Positions 49,850 to 58,098 of a stretch of DNA of 64,000 bases are shown one piece after another. The notes under the pieces were generated by a model, which was not told the DNA's origin, did not search any database, and worked only from the letters and a program-made list of their open reading frames with translations. Numbering within the stretch: position 1 is the stretch's first letter; every line of letters begins with the position of its first letter. Origin of the DNA: Opitutia bacterium (GTDB lineage: Bacteria; Verrucomicrobiota; Verrucomicrobiia; Opitutales; Opitutaceae); NCBI GenBank assembly GCA_947472765.1, contig CANJCM010000016.1:1-64000 (forward strand). Reading direction: 5' to 3'. The translations under genes were made by a program, and so were the position numbers.

Positions 49850-51345
49850 TGGAACACGTGTGGCAGGCTTTCGAACTGGTGTTCACGCCCTACGTGCTCG
49901 GCGTGGTACTCGCGTCGGCGTTGTTCGGGCTCTTCGTCGGCTCCATCCCCGGCCTGACCGCGACGATGGCCACGGCCCTCCTCGTGCCGGTGACGTTCGT
50001 GATGGATCCGGTTCCCGCGATCGCGTGCATGGCCACGGCCACGGCAATGGCAATTTTCGCCGGTGACATTCCCGGCGCCCTGCTGCGCATCCCGGGCACC
50101 CCCGCGTCCGCGGCCTACTGCGACGAAGCCTATACGATGACCTGCAACGGTGAGGCCGAGAAGGTGCTCGGGGCCGGCCTCGTGTTCTCCGTCGTCGGAG
50201 GACTCTTCGGCGTGATCGTCCTCGTCACCACGGCACCCGCCCTCGCCGAGGTGGCGCTGAAATTCAGCTCGTTCGAATACTTCTGGCTCGTGCTGCTGGG
50301 CCTCACCTGCGCCGTGTTCATCTCGCCGGGCCGGCCGGCCAAGGGACTCGCCTCGTTGTTCTTCGGCCTGCTCATCTCGACGGTCGGCTTCGAGAATCCG
50401 GCCGCGTATCCCCGGTTCACGTTCGGCTCGGAGCAGTTGATGAGCGGCTTCCAACTCACGCCGGTGATGATCGGCATGTTCGCCCTGTCCGAGGTGATTC
50501 GGTACGCCGTCTCCAACGACACTCCCCTGCAGCCGATCAAGCAGGGCATCGGCCGGATCTTTCAAGGGCAGTGGGGGCTGATGAAGCAGTACAAGATGCC
50601 CGTCCTGCGCGGCAGCGTGCTCGGCACGATCGTCGGCGCCCTGCCCGGCACGGGCGCGGACATCGCGGCGTGGATTTCCTACGGGCTGTCGAAGCGGTTC
50701 TCCAAGACGCCCGAGAAATTCGGCAAGGGTCACATCGAGGGCATCATCGAGTCGGGCGCCGCCAACAACAGCGCCCTCGCCAGCGCCTGGATTCCCGCGC
50801 TCGTCTTCGGCATTCCCGGCGACTCGATCACCGCGATCGTCATCGGCGTGCTCTACCTGAAGGGCATGAATCCCGGCCCCACGATCTTCATCGAGAACCC
50901 GCAGAACATCTACGCCGTCTTCATCGTGTTCTTCCTCGCGAACCTCCTCATGATCCCGCTCGGCTGGATGGCGATCAAGACCGCGAAGAACGTGCTCCGC
51001 GTTCCCCGCAGCGTGCTGATGCCGATCATCCTGCTCTTCTGCGTCGTGGGTTCGTTCGCGATCAACAACTCGGTCTTCGACGTCGGCGTCATGCTGGCCT
51101 TCGGCCTGATCGCCTACGCGATGGAAGCGAACGATTTTCCGATCGCGCCCACCATCCTCGGCCTGGTGCTCGGCGGGATGCTCGAACAGAATTTCGTCAC
51201 CTCGATGATCAAGGCCGACGGCCACTTCAGCGCCTTCTTCGCGCGGCCGATCGCGGGCTCGCTCGGCGTTGCCACCCTGCTGGTGTGGTTCTCCCCGCTG
51301 TTCCTCGGCTGGTGGCGCCGCCGCCGGGCCGCGGCAGCAGCCTGA
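49849..51345 (+). CDS. tctA: Tripartite tricarboxylate transporter large permease TctA
   Basis: A 498-residue permease with about 12 helices, the main translocation subunit of a sodium- or proton-driven tctABC system. The ATG at 49849 overlaps the tctB stop codon. Typical blocks: FGLFVGSIPGLTATMATALLVPVTF (the SIPGLT motif, about residues 24-48), IFAGDIPGALLRIPGTPASAAYCDEAY with the conserved IPGTP, VLRGSVLGTIVGALPGTGADIAAWISYGLSKR (second ALPGTGAD pseudo-repeat), and GIIESGAANNSALASAWIPALVFGIPGDSITAIVIG. The tail is WWRRRRAAAAA. No sign of truncation. Confidence 0.95.
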   Translation: MEHVWQAFELVFTPYVLGVVLASALFGLFVGSIPGLTATMATALLVPVTFVMDPVPAIACMATATAMAIFAGDIPGALLRIPGTPASAAYCDEAYTMTCNGEAEKVLGAGLVFSVVGGLFGVIVLVTTAPALAEVALKFSSFEYFWLVLLGLTCAVFISPGRPAKGLASLFFGLLISTVGFENPAAYPRFTFGSEQLMSGFQLTPVMIGMFALSEVIRYAVSNDTPLQPIKQGIGRIFQGQWGLMKQYKMPVLRGSVLGTIVGALPGTGADIAAWISYGLSKRFSKTPEKFGKGHIEGIIESGAANNSALASAWIPALVFGIPGDSITAIVIGVLYLKGMNPGPTIFIENPQNIYAVFIVFFLANLLMIPLGWMAIKTAKNVLRVPRSVLMPIILLFCVVGSFAINNSVFDVGVMLAFGLIAYAMEANDFPIAPTILGLVLGGMLEQNFVTSMIKADGHFSAFFARPIAGSLGVATLLVWFSPLFLGWWRRRRAAAAA

Positions 51346-51364
51346 CCGCGCGGCCGGTGATGGG

Positions 51365-52066
51365 ATGCGAAGGATTCTGCCCGTGGCTTTTCTGGGAAAG
51401 TTCTCTTTTCGAGGCCGGGTGCTAATCGGTGCGGCCCTGCCGGCCTATGTGCTCTCCGTCGTGCTCTTCGCCCAGTCGTCGGACAGCGGGAGCCCGGGCT
51501 ATTACCAGCCGAAGCAGCCCGTGCCCCACAGCCACGCCCTGCATGTCGGCGAGCAGGGACTCGACTGCCGGTACTGTCACACCACGGTCGACACGTCCGA
51601 CCGGCCCCGCGCCTCCGATGCGGCCTGCTTGAAGTGCCATCAGTCCGCGAGCGATGACATTCCCGAATTTGCCGCGGTGCGGGTGGCGGCGACCGGTGGA
51701 CCCGCCGTGAACTGGGAGAAAGTGAACGAGGTTCCGGCGTGGATCACGTTCAACCACGCCCGCCACGTGGTCCGCGGCGTCTCCTGCCAGGCCTGCCATG
51801 GCCGCGTCGATCGGATGGAGGCGACCTACCAGGCGGAGTCGTTGAGCATGGACTGGTGCATGGACTGCCATCGCGATCCGTCGCCCCATCTGCGGCGGCC
51901 CGAGGATGTGACGCGGATGGACTTCAAACCTCCCGGGGGCATCCGCGCCTACGGCCACAAGGTCCGCAACGAACTCGCCATCAATCCGGACAACGGCTGC
52001 GTCTACTGCCACCGGCCCCGCAACGGCGCGACCACGCTCGATTCCCTCCTCGAGCCGAAGAAGTGA
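51365..52066 (+). CDS. Pentaheme cytochrome c, ActA-like (alternative complex III subunit type)
   Basis: A 233-residue periplasmic multiheme cytochrome with one N-terminal helix (VLIGAALPAYVLSVVLFA). Five CxxCH sites are visible, at residues 68-72, 88-92, 141-145, 165-169 and 212-216. The pattern YYQPKQPVPHSHALHVGEQGLDCRYCH, the central VNEVPAWITFNHARHVVRGVSCQACHGRVDRME and LSMDWCMDCHRDPSPHLR closely follow ActA, the pentaheme subunit of the quinol:cytochrome-c oxidoreductase ACIII. The usual actBCDEF genes are not beside it; a GlcG/HbpS-like gene and unrelated genes are. It may have been separated from an operon or work in another quinol-linked complex. It starts 20 bp after tctA. Confidence 0.85.
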   Translation: MRRILPVAFLGKFSFRGRVLIGAALPAYVLSVVLFAQSSDSGSPGYYQPKQPVPHSHALHVGEQGLDCRYCHTTVDTSDRPRASDAACLKCHQSASDDIPEFAAVRVAATGGPAVNWEKVNEVPAWITFNHARHVVRGVSCQACHGRVDRMEATYQAESLSMDWCMDCHRDPSPHLRRPEDVTRMDFKPPGGIRAYGHKVRNELAINPDNGCVYCHRPRNGATTLDSLLEPKK

Positions 52067-52137
52067 ATGACAGGAGGCAGCCGGTCTTTGGACAGGATGA
52101 CAGGATTCACAGGATGGGGATGGAACGATTCACTGTA

Positions 52138-52268
52138 GGGCCGGCGCTCGCCGCCGGGCCGCTTCGCGAATGAAACCCGCGGCCTGCCGACGAGCCGGTT
52201 CGGCAGGCTCACGGCCAAACGGAGGGAATCCCGGGCCCTGAGCCAGTCGAAGGGCGGCAGCCCTACAC
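52138..52268. repeat. R14 repeat block
   Basis: TAGGGCCGGCGCTCGCCGCC, GGGCCGCTTCGCGAA (also at about 5407-5421), then GGTTCGGCAGGCTCACGGCC-AAACGGAGGGAATCCCGGG, then a CAGCCCTACAC end. The middle is the reverse of 43670-43715. The gap 52067-52415 also has a GGACAGGATGACAGGATTCACAGG tandem at about 52088 and no gene. Confidence 0.65.
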
Positions 52269-52415
52269 CTTTCCCCGGCTTCCGGCTGAAATGTGCCGGG
52301 CTCGTGGCCCGATACCTTGCGGGAATTCGCACCCGCTTTCCAACTCGTAGGGATTGCCTTACCCGGCCTCTCCCTGAGTAATCGCCGGGCTGAATTTCAG
52401 CTTTCTCCTCCCAAT

Positions 52416-52895
52416 ATGAAAAATCATCTCCGCACCCTCGTCGTATCCGCCCTCTTCCTGCTGGGCGCTCTGAACATGTCCGCTCAAGTCCCCTCCAAGC
52501 CGTATCTGAATCTCGAACTCGCCAAGAAGATCGCCGCCAAGGCCGAGGCCGAGGCGATCAAAAACAAGTGGAATGTGGTCATCGCGATCCTCGATGACGG
52601 CGGCAACCTCGTCTTCCTGCAGCGCATGGACGGCACGCAGATTGGCAGCATCGAGGTCGCGCAAAAGAAGGGCTCCACCGCGATCAAGTTCAAGCGCCCG
52701 TCGAAGGTGTTCGAGGACGGTGTCGCCGGCGGACGCAATGTGCTGCTCGCGTTGCCCGGCGCTCTGCCGGTCGAAGGCGGCCTGCCGCTCGTCGTCGACA
52801 ACGTCTACATCGGCGCCATCGGTGTCAGCGGCGTGACCTCCGCCCAGGACGGCCAGATCGCCGCCGCCGGCGTGACCGCTCTCACGCAGCCGTAA
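52416..52895 (+). CDS. GlcG/HbpS-like heme-binding family protein
   Basis: A 159-residue secreted member of the GlcG/HbpS (DUF336) family. The ATG at 52416 gives a signal peptide (MKNHLRTLVVSALFLLGALNMSAQ). The mature protein has the family blocks LNLELAKKIAAKAEAEAIKNKWNVVIAILDDGGNLVFLQRMDGTQIGSIEVAQKKGSTAIKFKRPS and LALPGALPVEGGLPLVVDNVYIGAIGVSGVTSAQDGQIAAAGV. HbpS of Streptomyces binds heme and iron; other relatives are stress or detoxification enzymes of unclear function. It lies about 350 bp after the pentaheme cytochrome, on the same strand. A strong terminator follows directly. Confidence 0.88.
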   Translation: MKNHLRTLVVSALFLLGALNMSAQVPSKPYLNLELAKKIAAKAEAEAIKNKWNVVIAILDDGGNLVFLQRMDGTQIGSIEVAQKKGSTAIKFKRPSKVFEDGVAGGRNVLLALPGALPVEGGLPLVVDNVYIGAIGVSGVTSAQDGQIAAAGVTALTQP

Positions 52896-52920
52896 TTCGT
52901 CTCACAAATTCAGTCTTCCA

Positions 52921-52949
52921 GGCCGGCCCGCGACGGGCCGGCCTTTTTT
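52921..52949 (+). terminator. Rho-independent terminator
   Basis: GGCCGGCCCG-CGA-CGGGCCGGCC followed by TTTTTT: a 10-bp perfect GC stem and a T-run 26 bp after the GlcG/HbpS-like stop codon. The strongest intrinsic terminator in the window. Confidence 0.9.
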
Positions 52950-52970
52950 GTGATCACACCCACCCCTGTC

Positions 52971-53089
52971 ATTCTGAGCGCAGCGAAGAATCCATGCCTT
53001 TCGCACCTGACAAACCGGGGGAAGCCAGTGCGGGCGCGCACGAGGCGCGCCCGTACGCAAGCCATGTAGGGGCGGGGCTCGTCCACGCC
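52971..53089. repeat. R8 word followed by R4 element
   Basis: ATTCTGAGCGCAGCGAAGAA-TCCATG (52971-52996) is one arm of R8. R4 (53032-53089) has the GGGCGCGC hairpin and GGGGCGGGGCTCGTCCACGC tail. Further right are CTCGGTGCCTCGGTGACTCGGTGGTT (R10) and CATCCTGCCCATCCTGTC words. The gap 52896-53286 holds no gene. Confidence 0.7.
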
Positions 53090-53286
53090 TTCCGGCTATG
53101 CCAATTCTCAATTGGCTCCAGCGTCTTAATCTCGGTGCCTCGGTGACTCGGTGGTTCACCTCAGCGCTCGAGTCGGCTCCTCCATCCTGCCCATCCTGTC
53201 ATCCGGTCAAAAATTCAGCGGCCTTCTGTCTTGTCCGCACCGCCAATCGGATTGCATGCGTGCCGCCCCGGCCGCCAGATAGGCCG

Positions 53287-54498
53287 ATGTCACGAACGCC
53301 GGCCGCCGCCGTGCACTCCTCCGTTTCCTCCGAGGATACCGTCATCAAGGTGCTCATCGCCTTGAGCGTGTCGCATTTTCTCAACGACACGATTCAGGCC
53401 ATCCTGCCCGCGATCTATCCGATCCTGAAGGACACGTTCCGGCTGACGTTTGCCCAGGTCGGTTCCATCACCCTCGCCTACCAGACCACGGCGTCACTGC
53501 TGCAACCCATCGTCGGCGCCTACGCCGATCGCCGGCCCCAGCCCTATTCCCTGGCGGTCGGCATGGGCCTGACGCTCATCGGGCTCATCCTCCTTTCGCA
53601 GGCGGGAAGTTATCAGGCCATCCTCGTGGCCGCGGTCACCGTCGGGACTGGCTCCGCGATTTTTCACCCCGAGGCGTCGCGCCTCTCCCGGCTCGCGTCG
53701 GGAGGCCGGCACGGTTTTGCGCAGGCGCTGTTCCAGGTCGGCGGCAACTTCGGCACCTCGCTCGGACCGCTGCTCGCCGCCGCGATCGTCGTCCCGCGCG
53801 GCCAGGCCCACGTGCTCTGGTTCTCCGTCCTCGCCGTCGCCGGCATCGTCCTGCTCGCCCGCGTGGGCCAGTGGTATCAGGGCAACCTCACCCGCCAGCG
53901 GGGACGAAAACCCGCGCCGCACACCCATCTCCCTCTCCCGCGTCCGCAAGTCATCCGCGCCCTTGCCGTGCTCATCGCGCTCACGTTCTCGAAGCACATC
54001 TACCTGAGCAGCCTCACCAGCTACTACACATTCTACGTCATCCACAAATTCGGCCAGTCGGTGCAGGCCGCCCAGGTCACCCTCTTCATCTTTCTCTTCG
54101 CCGTCGCCGCCGGGACGATCATCGGCGGGCCGCTGGGCGACCGCTTCGGACGAAAATACGTCATCTGGCTGTCCATTCTCGGCGTCGCTCCGTTTGCACT
54201 GTTGCTGCCTTACGCGGGTCTGACCGGCACAATCATCCTCACCGTGATCATCGGCGTGGTCCTCTCTTCGGCCTTTCCCGCCATCGTCGTCTACGCGCAG
54301 GAACTCGTCCCCGGAAAAGTCGGCATGATCGCCGGGCTGTTCTTCGGCTTCGCCTTCGGCGTCGCGGGCGTCGGCTCCGCGCTGCTCGGCCAGATCGCCG
54401 ATCACCGCGGCATCGAGTACGTCTTCCAGGTCTGCAGCTACTTTCCGCTGATCGGCCTGCTCACCGTGTTCCTGCCGCAACTCGAACGCCGCCATTGA
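53287..54498 (+). CDS. MFS exporter, fosmidomycin-resistance (Fsr) family
   Basis: A 403-residue major-facilitator protein with about 12 helices. The ATG at 53287 (MSRTPAAAVHSSVSSED) was chosen; the open frame further upstream runs through repeats. Closest family is Fsr/RosA-like: VLIALSVSHFLNDTIQAILPAIYPILKDTFRLTFAQVGSITLAYQTTASLLQPIVGAYADRRPQPYSLAVG, then FHPEASRLSRLASGGRHGFAQALFQVGGNFGTSLGPLLAA. Later marks are IIGGPLGDRFGRKYVIW (the loop 8-9 MFS motif) and GLFFGFAFGVAGVGSALLGQIADHRG. E. coli Fsr exports fosmidomycin; the natural substrate here is unknown. Monocistronic. Confidence 0.88.
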   Translation: MSRTPAAAVHSSVSSEDTVIKVLIALSVSHFLNDTIQAILPAIYPILKDTFRLTFAQVGSITLAYQTTASLLQPIVGAYADRRPQPYSLAVGMGLTLIGLILLSQAGSYQAILVAAVTVGTGSAIFHPEASRLSRLASGGRHGFAQALFQVGGNFGTSLGPLLAAAIVVPRGQAHVLWFSVLAVAGIVLLARVGQWYQGNLTRQRGRKPAPHTHLPLPRPQVIRALAVLIALTFSKHIYLSSLTSYYTFYVIHKFGQSVQAAQVTLFIFLFAVAAGTIIGGPLGDRFGRKYVIWLSILGVAPFALLLPYAGLTGTIILTVIIGVVLSSAFPAIVVYAQELVPGKVGMIAGLFFGFAFGVAGVGSALLGQIADHRGIEYVFQVCSYFPLIGLLTVFLPQLERRH

Positions 54499-54567
54499 TC
54501 CTGGAGTGGGCCGCGGTGGACACCGCCGGCCACGGCCCTGCTGTCAGGTTTAACCCGGGACCTTTGT

Positions 54568-57477
54568 TCAACGACGGTCGGCCGGCGCCTGGCCTGCCGC
54601 GGGCCGGTATTTTTGCAGGACCGCGAGGAGGCGATCGAAATCGATCGGCTTGGTCAGGAAGGCGTTTGCGCCGACCTCGGCCATCCGCGCGGCATCCTGC
54701 GGCTGGGCGAAAGCCGTGAGCGCGATAATCGGCACCTTTGCGGTCGGCTCATGCCCGCGAATCATCCGGATCGCCTCCGGCCCCTCCAGGACGGGCATCT
54801 TCCAATCCATCAAAATCAGGTCGGGCAAATGCGACCGTGCCAGTGCCACGGCTTCCCCGCCATTGCTTGCTATCTGCGTGTCCATTCCCTCCAACTGGCA
54901 GAACTCAGCGAGTAGTTCGGCGTTCGGGGCATGATCCTCGGCAATCAGCACCAGGGGTTTCTCCCGCCGGGAGGACGACGGCGCCGCCGCCGTTGTCTGG
55001 ACCGGCTCAGGCGGCGCTGGCGGCACCTCGGGAACCTCAAACGCCGCCCGCGGCAGTTCGACGGTGAAGCAGGATCCCTCCCCGGGGATGCTGCGCACGG
55101 AAATCGATCCGCCGTGCGCTTCGACCAGTCGTCTAACCAGCGCGAGCCCGAGACCCGTCCCCGGCTCCGGCGAGGCATTTCCGACGGCTCCGCGCACGAA
55201 TGGCTCGAACACCCGCTCCTGCTCCGCGGCGCTCATGCCGCGACCGTTGTCCGAAACGAGAAACCTCAGGGATTTCGCGGGCCCGGCTTCGAGCGCCACT
55301 TCCAACCGGCCACCCGGCGGCGTAAACTTCACCGCGTTGCCGAGGAGATTCACGAGGATCTGCCGCAGCCGCTTGTAATCGCTGACGATGCGGGTGTCCT
55401 CGACCCCAATCCGAACTTCGAGCCGGTGCCCCTTGCCCGCGATCGCCGCCCCCAGAATCTCCACGCAGTCCCGGATGACCTTGGCGGCGTCGAGCCGGAC
55501 AGGGTTGAAATCCACCGTGCCGGATTCGACCTTCGCGAGATCGAGCACGTCCTCAATCAAGTCCCGCAACAACGCGCCGCTGGCGGTGATTTGCTGCAAC
55601 CGGCGCGCCTCGACCTCGCCCAGCGAAGCACCCTTTTCCCGCGTCAGCATCTGGACCGAGCCCAGAATCGTATTCAGCGGAGTCCGCAACTCATGGCTCA
55701 TGTGGGCGAGGAACTCCGACTTCACCCGACTCGCCTGCTCCGCGCGCTGGGTGGCCAGCTGGAAGTCCATCGTGCGGGCGGCCACCTGCCGCTCGAGATC
55801 CTGCGTCAGCTCCGTCAGAGCCTGATTGGCCTGGTCCCGCTGGCGGACGGCACGGCGCAATTCCTCGTTATAGTCGGCGAGGGTCTGGCCCAGCCCCATT
55901 AATTCCGCCGGCATTCCGGCCGGCGGCTCTTGACCGGCATCCTTCTCCCGGCGGGCTTCCGCCAGACTGAGAATATAATCGAACGGGGCGGTAATCTGCC
56001 GGGAGACCGCCCGGGTCACGATGATCGAGATCACCCAGGCCACCAGCGCCCAGATGGCGCCGATCATGTAGCCCTGAGAAATTCCCGAAAGCACCTTGTC
56101 CAGGGAGAGCTCGACCACCACATCCCAGTTCAAGCCCGGGACCGGCGCCAGCGACCGGAGGTACATGCGGTTCGGTTTACCATCCCGCGTCGGCACTTCC
56201 TGCGAAACCGCCTGGATGTCGCCCGGGGCGAAGCGCGTCGGCCCGACCAGCAGGCGCAGGCTATCCAGCGGGGCGTACCGCGCCGGGTCACCGGTCAGGA
56301 TCACCCGGCCTTCTCCGTCGACGATGTGGATTGTAAACGTGTCCGAGCGGCGGAGCAGCGAGTGCTCGCCCCGCGTCGTGTCATTGAGCAGGATCGAGGT
56401 CTCCACAACGCCGTTGAACTGCCCCCCCGGTCCCTTGATCGGCGCCGCGAGCGCAAAGATTTCATCGGCCCCGACCGATCGGCCCTTGAAGCCATTGCTG
56501 GTGAAAAACTGCCCCGACGCCCGCGGAACTTTGAAATACGCGCGGTCCGCGACACTGTTCCCAATTGACCTCGCGGGGTCGATACCCCGGCCATGCAATG
56601 TCCCGGCGGAAGCCACAACGGTGCCGGCGGCATCCGTCACGAGCAGCGTGGCAAACGCCGGATAGGCGCGGTGAAACTTCTCGATAATCGTCTGGGCGTC
56701 CCCGACGCCCCGAACCTCGATATCGGACGCCGCATCCAGGATGGCCCGACGCATGAATTCAAGATTGGAGGCCAGTTCCAGGGCCACGCTGTTCGCGGTC
56801 TCCCGGATGAGCCGCTCCTGTTCCTCCATGTAGCGCCGGTGCGCCAGATGACCGATGCTCAGCGCAAAAAAAAGCAGCGAGGCGATCACCACCGGGGCGT
56901 AGGTGGATACGAGCAGCTGCGTCAAACGGAGGGAACGCGGCGGCTGGACCACTGCGGCCAGCTGGACAAGACGCGGAATTCGCAGCATCACCATCGCCAT
57001 CAACAGCGCCAACAGGCTGTTGATCGGATATTTGAACACCACGAGCATTAGCGTCGGCTCCGGCAGCCGACCCACCTGCCGGGCGGCCCAGTACGCCAGC
57101 GGCAACCCAACCACCAGCCAGAACAGGAGGAAAGATTGGTAAGGCGAAAAGCGCCCGCGGGTGTAGAGACTCGAAAGGACTCCCGCCTCCGCGACCGCCA
57201 GCGTGAGCGAAAGCGGCTGCTCCCAGAGGTAGAGCGTGGGAAGGTAGGAGAGAAACGCGACCGCCATCGCCAGCGGTGTTCCGAGGGTGAAAGAGGCAAA
57301 GAGCGGCGCGATCGCCCCGACTGCGAAACCCACGCCAACGAAGGGCCGCAACTCGAAGCAATTGGCGGCGGCGCCAAAGGCGGCAAGTGTGAGCGCGGTC
57401 AGACACCGCCGCGGCGTCAATTCGACGCGCAACTCCGGACCGGCCGGCCATTGAAGCAGTGTGAGGGAATCAGCCAC
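54568..57477 (-). CDS. Hybrid sensor histidine kinase with MASE1-like and Cache sensor regions
   Basis: A 969-residue hybrid two-component kinase. Residues about 20-215 hold seven to eight helices resembling a MASE1 sensor. An extracytoplasmic Cache-type domain follows at about 235-480 (IIEKFHRAYPAFATLLVTDAAGTVVASAG, then AYFKVPRASGQFFTSNGFKGRSVGADEIFALAAPI). Next come a TM at about 485-510 and a coiled-coil/HAMP-like linker. HisKA has FLAHMSHELRTPLNTILGSVQML with phosphoacceptor His595. HATPase_c has the N box LVNLLGNAVKFTPPGGRLEV, DNGRGMS and GTGLGLALVRRLVEAHGG. A C-terminal receiver has LVLIAEDHAPN and DLILMDWKMP with phosphoacceptor Asp891. No separate response regulator is adjacent, so the output is unknown. 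A small pilin-like gene lies just upstream on the same strand. Confidence 0.9.
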   Translation of the reverse strand: MADSLTLLQWPAGPELRVELTPRRCLTALTLAAFGAAANCFELRPFVGVGFAVGAIAPLFASFTLGTPLAMAVAFLSYLPTLYLWEQPLSLTLAVAEAGVLSSLYTRGRFSPYQSFLLFWLVVGLPLAYWAARQVGRLPEPTLMLVVFKYPINSLLALLMAMVMLRIPRLVQLAAVVQPPRSLRLTQLLVSTYAPVVIASLLFFALSIGHLAHRRYMEEQERLIRETANSVALELASNLEFMRRAILDAASDIEVRGVGDAQTIIEKFHRAYPAFATLLVTDAAGTVVASAGTLHGRGIDPARSIGNSVADRAYFKVPRASGQFFTSNGFKGRSVGADEIFALAAPIKGPGGQFNGVVETSILLNDTTRGEHSLLRRSDTFTIHIVDGEGRVILTGDPARYAPLDSLRLLVGPTRFAPGDIQAVSQEVPTRDGKPNRMYLRSLAPVPGLNWDVVVELSLDKVLSGISQGYMIGAIWALVAWVISIIVTRAVSRQITAPFDYILSLAEARREKDAGQEPPAGMPAELMGLGQTLADYNEELRRAVRQRDQANQALTELTQDLERQVAARTMDFQLATQRAEQASRVKSEFLAHMSHELRTPLNTILGSVQMLTREKGASLGEVEARRLQQITASGALLRDLIEDVLDLAKVESGTVDFNPVRLDAAKVIRDCVEILGAAIAGKGHRLEVRIGVEDTRIVSDYKRLRQILVNLLGNAVKFTPPGGRLEVALEAGPAKSLRFLVSDNGRGMSAAEQERVFEPFVRGAVGNASPEPGTGLGLALVRRLVEAHGGSISVRSIPGEGSCFTVELPRAAFEVPEVPPAPPEPVQTTAAAPSSSRREKPLVLIAEDHAPNAELLAEFCQLEGMDTQIASNGGEAVALARSHLPDLILMDWKMPVLEGPEAIRMIRGHEPTAKVPIIALTAFAQPQDAARMAEVGANAFLTKPIDFDRLLAVLQKYRPAAGQAPADRR

Positions 57478-57528
57478 CTATGGCCACCGGTCTACGGAGG
57501 GCCAGGCGGTCCTTCAATTCCCATCGCA

Positions 57529-57891
57529 TCAAGGCGCGTAGGTAATAGTGCGGGCGCCGCCGATTCCCGTAATTGTAATCGCCGTGTCGGACGCGAAGGT
57601 GGCCGGGTAGGTTTCGGAGGCCACCACTTCAAGGCGCTTCACGTAGTTGGTCGACCCGACGAGATGCTCATAGGCCACCGTCGTGGCTCCCGTCGAAAGG
57701 TAATATTGGGCCGCCGCACTGGCCAGCGTCCGGGCATTGTGGAGGACGGCCGCGTCCTGTGACCGCACCCGAATCTTGCCGAACTGCGCCATGGACATGG
57801 ACGCAAGCAGGCCGATGATCACCACCACGATCATAATTTCCACGAGGGTAAACCCGACGCGAGTGGAGGCAGAGGGAGAACGAGGTAACAT
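57529..57891 (-). CDS. Type IV pilin/pseudopilin-like protein
   Basis: A 120-residue prepilin. The ATG at 57891 (MLPRSPSASTRVGFTLVE) gives a short leader, cleavage G^FTLVEIMIVVVIIGLLASMSMAQFG, and the conserved +5 Glu; this start was preferred to one 30 codons earlier. After the N-terminal helix is AAVLHNARTLASAAAQYYLSTGATTVAYEHLVG, which resembles the short type II secretion-like or minor pilins of Verrucomicrobiota and Planctomycetota. The C-terminal part is a small beta region ending AITITGIGGARTITYAP. No pilin assembly genes are nearby. It lies 51 bp upstream of the hybrid kinase gene on the same strand. Confidence 0.85.
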   Translation of the reverse strand: MLPRSPSASTRVGFTLVEIMIVVVIIGLLASMSMAQFGKIRVRSQDAAVLHNARTLASAAAQYYLSTGATTVAYEHLVGSTNYVKRLEVVASETYPATFASDTAITITGIGGARTITYAP

Positions 57892-58098
57892 GTGGACCAC
57901 GCCCGAACCGAAATATCTCCAGCTCAGACCGGACGAGTCAGACGCCCCCCTCTCCCGCCAGACAACGGATACCGGATCCAATTATCGGACCAAAGTCGCG
58001 CGCGCCGCTACGTAATCGCCCGGACGCGTCGAATGAGTTGACCCGCGCCTGCCGCCGCGGCCCGGGACAGCTGCGCGCTGGTTCGTGTCACTTCCCAC

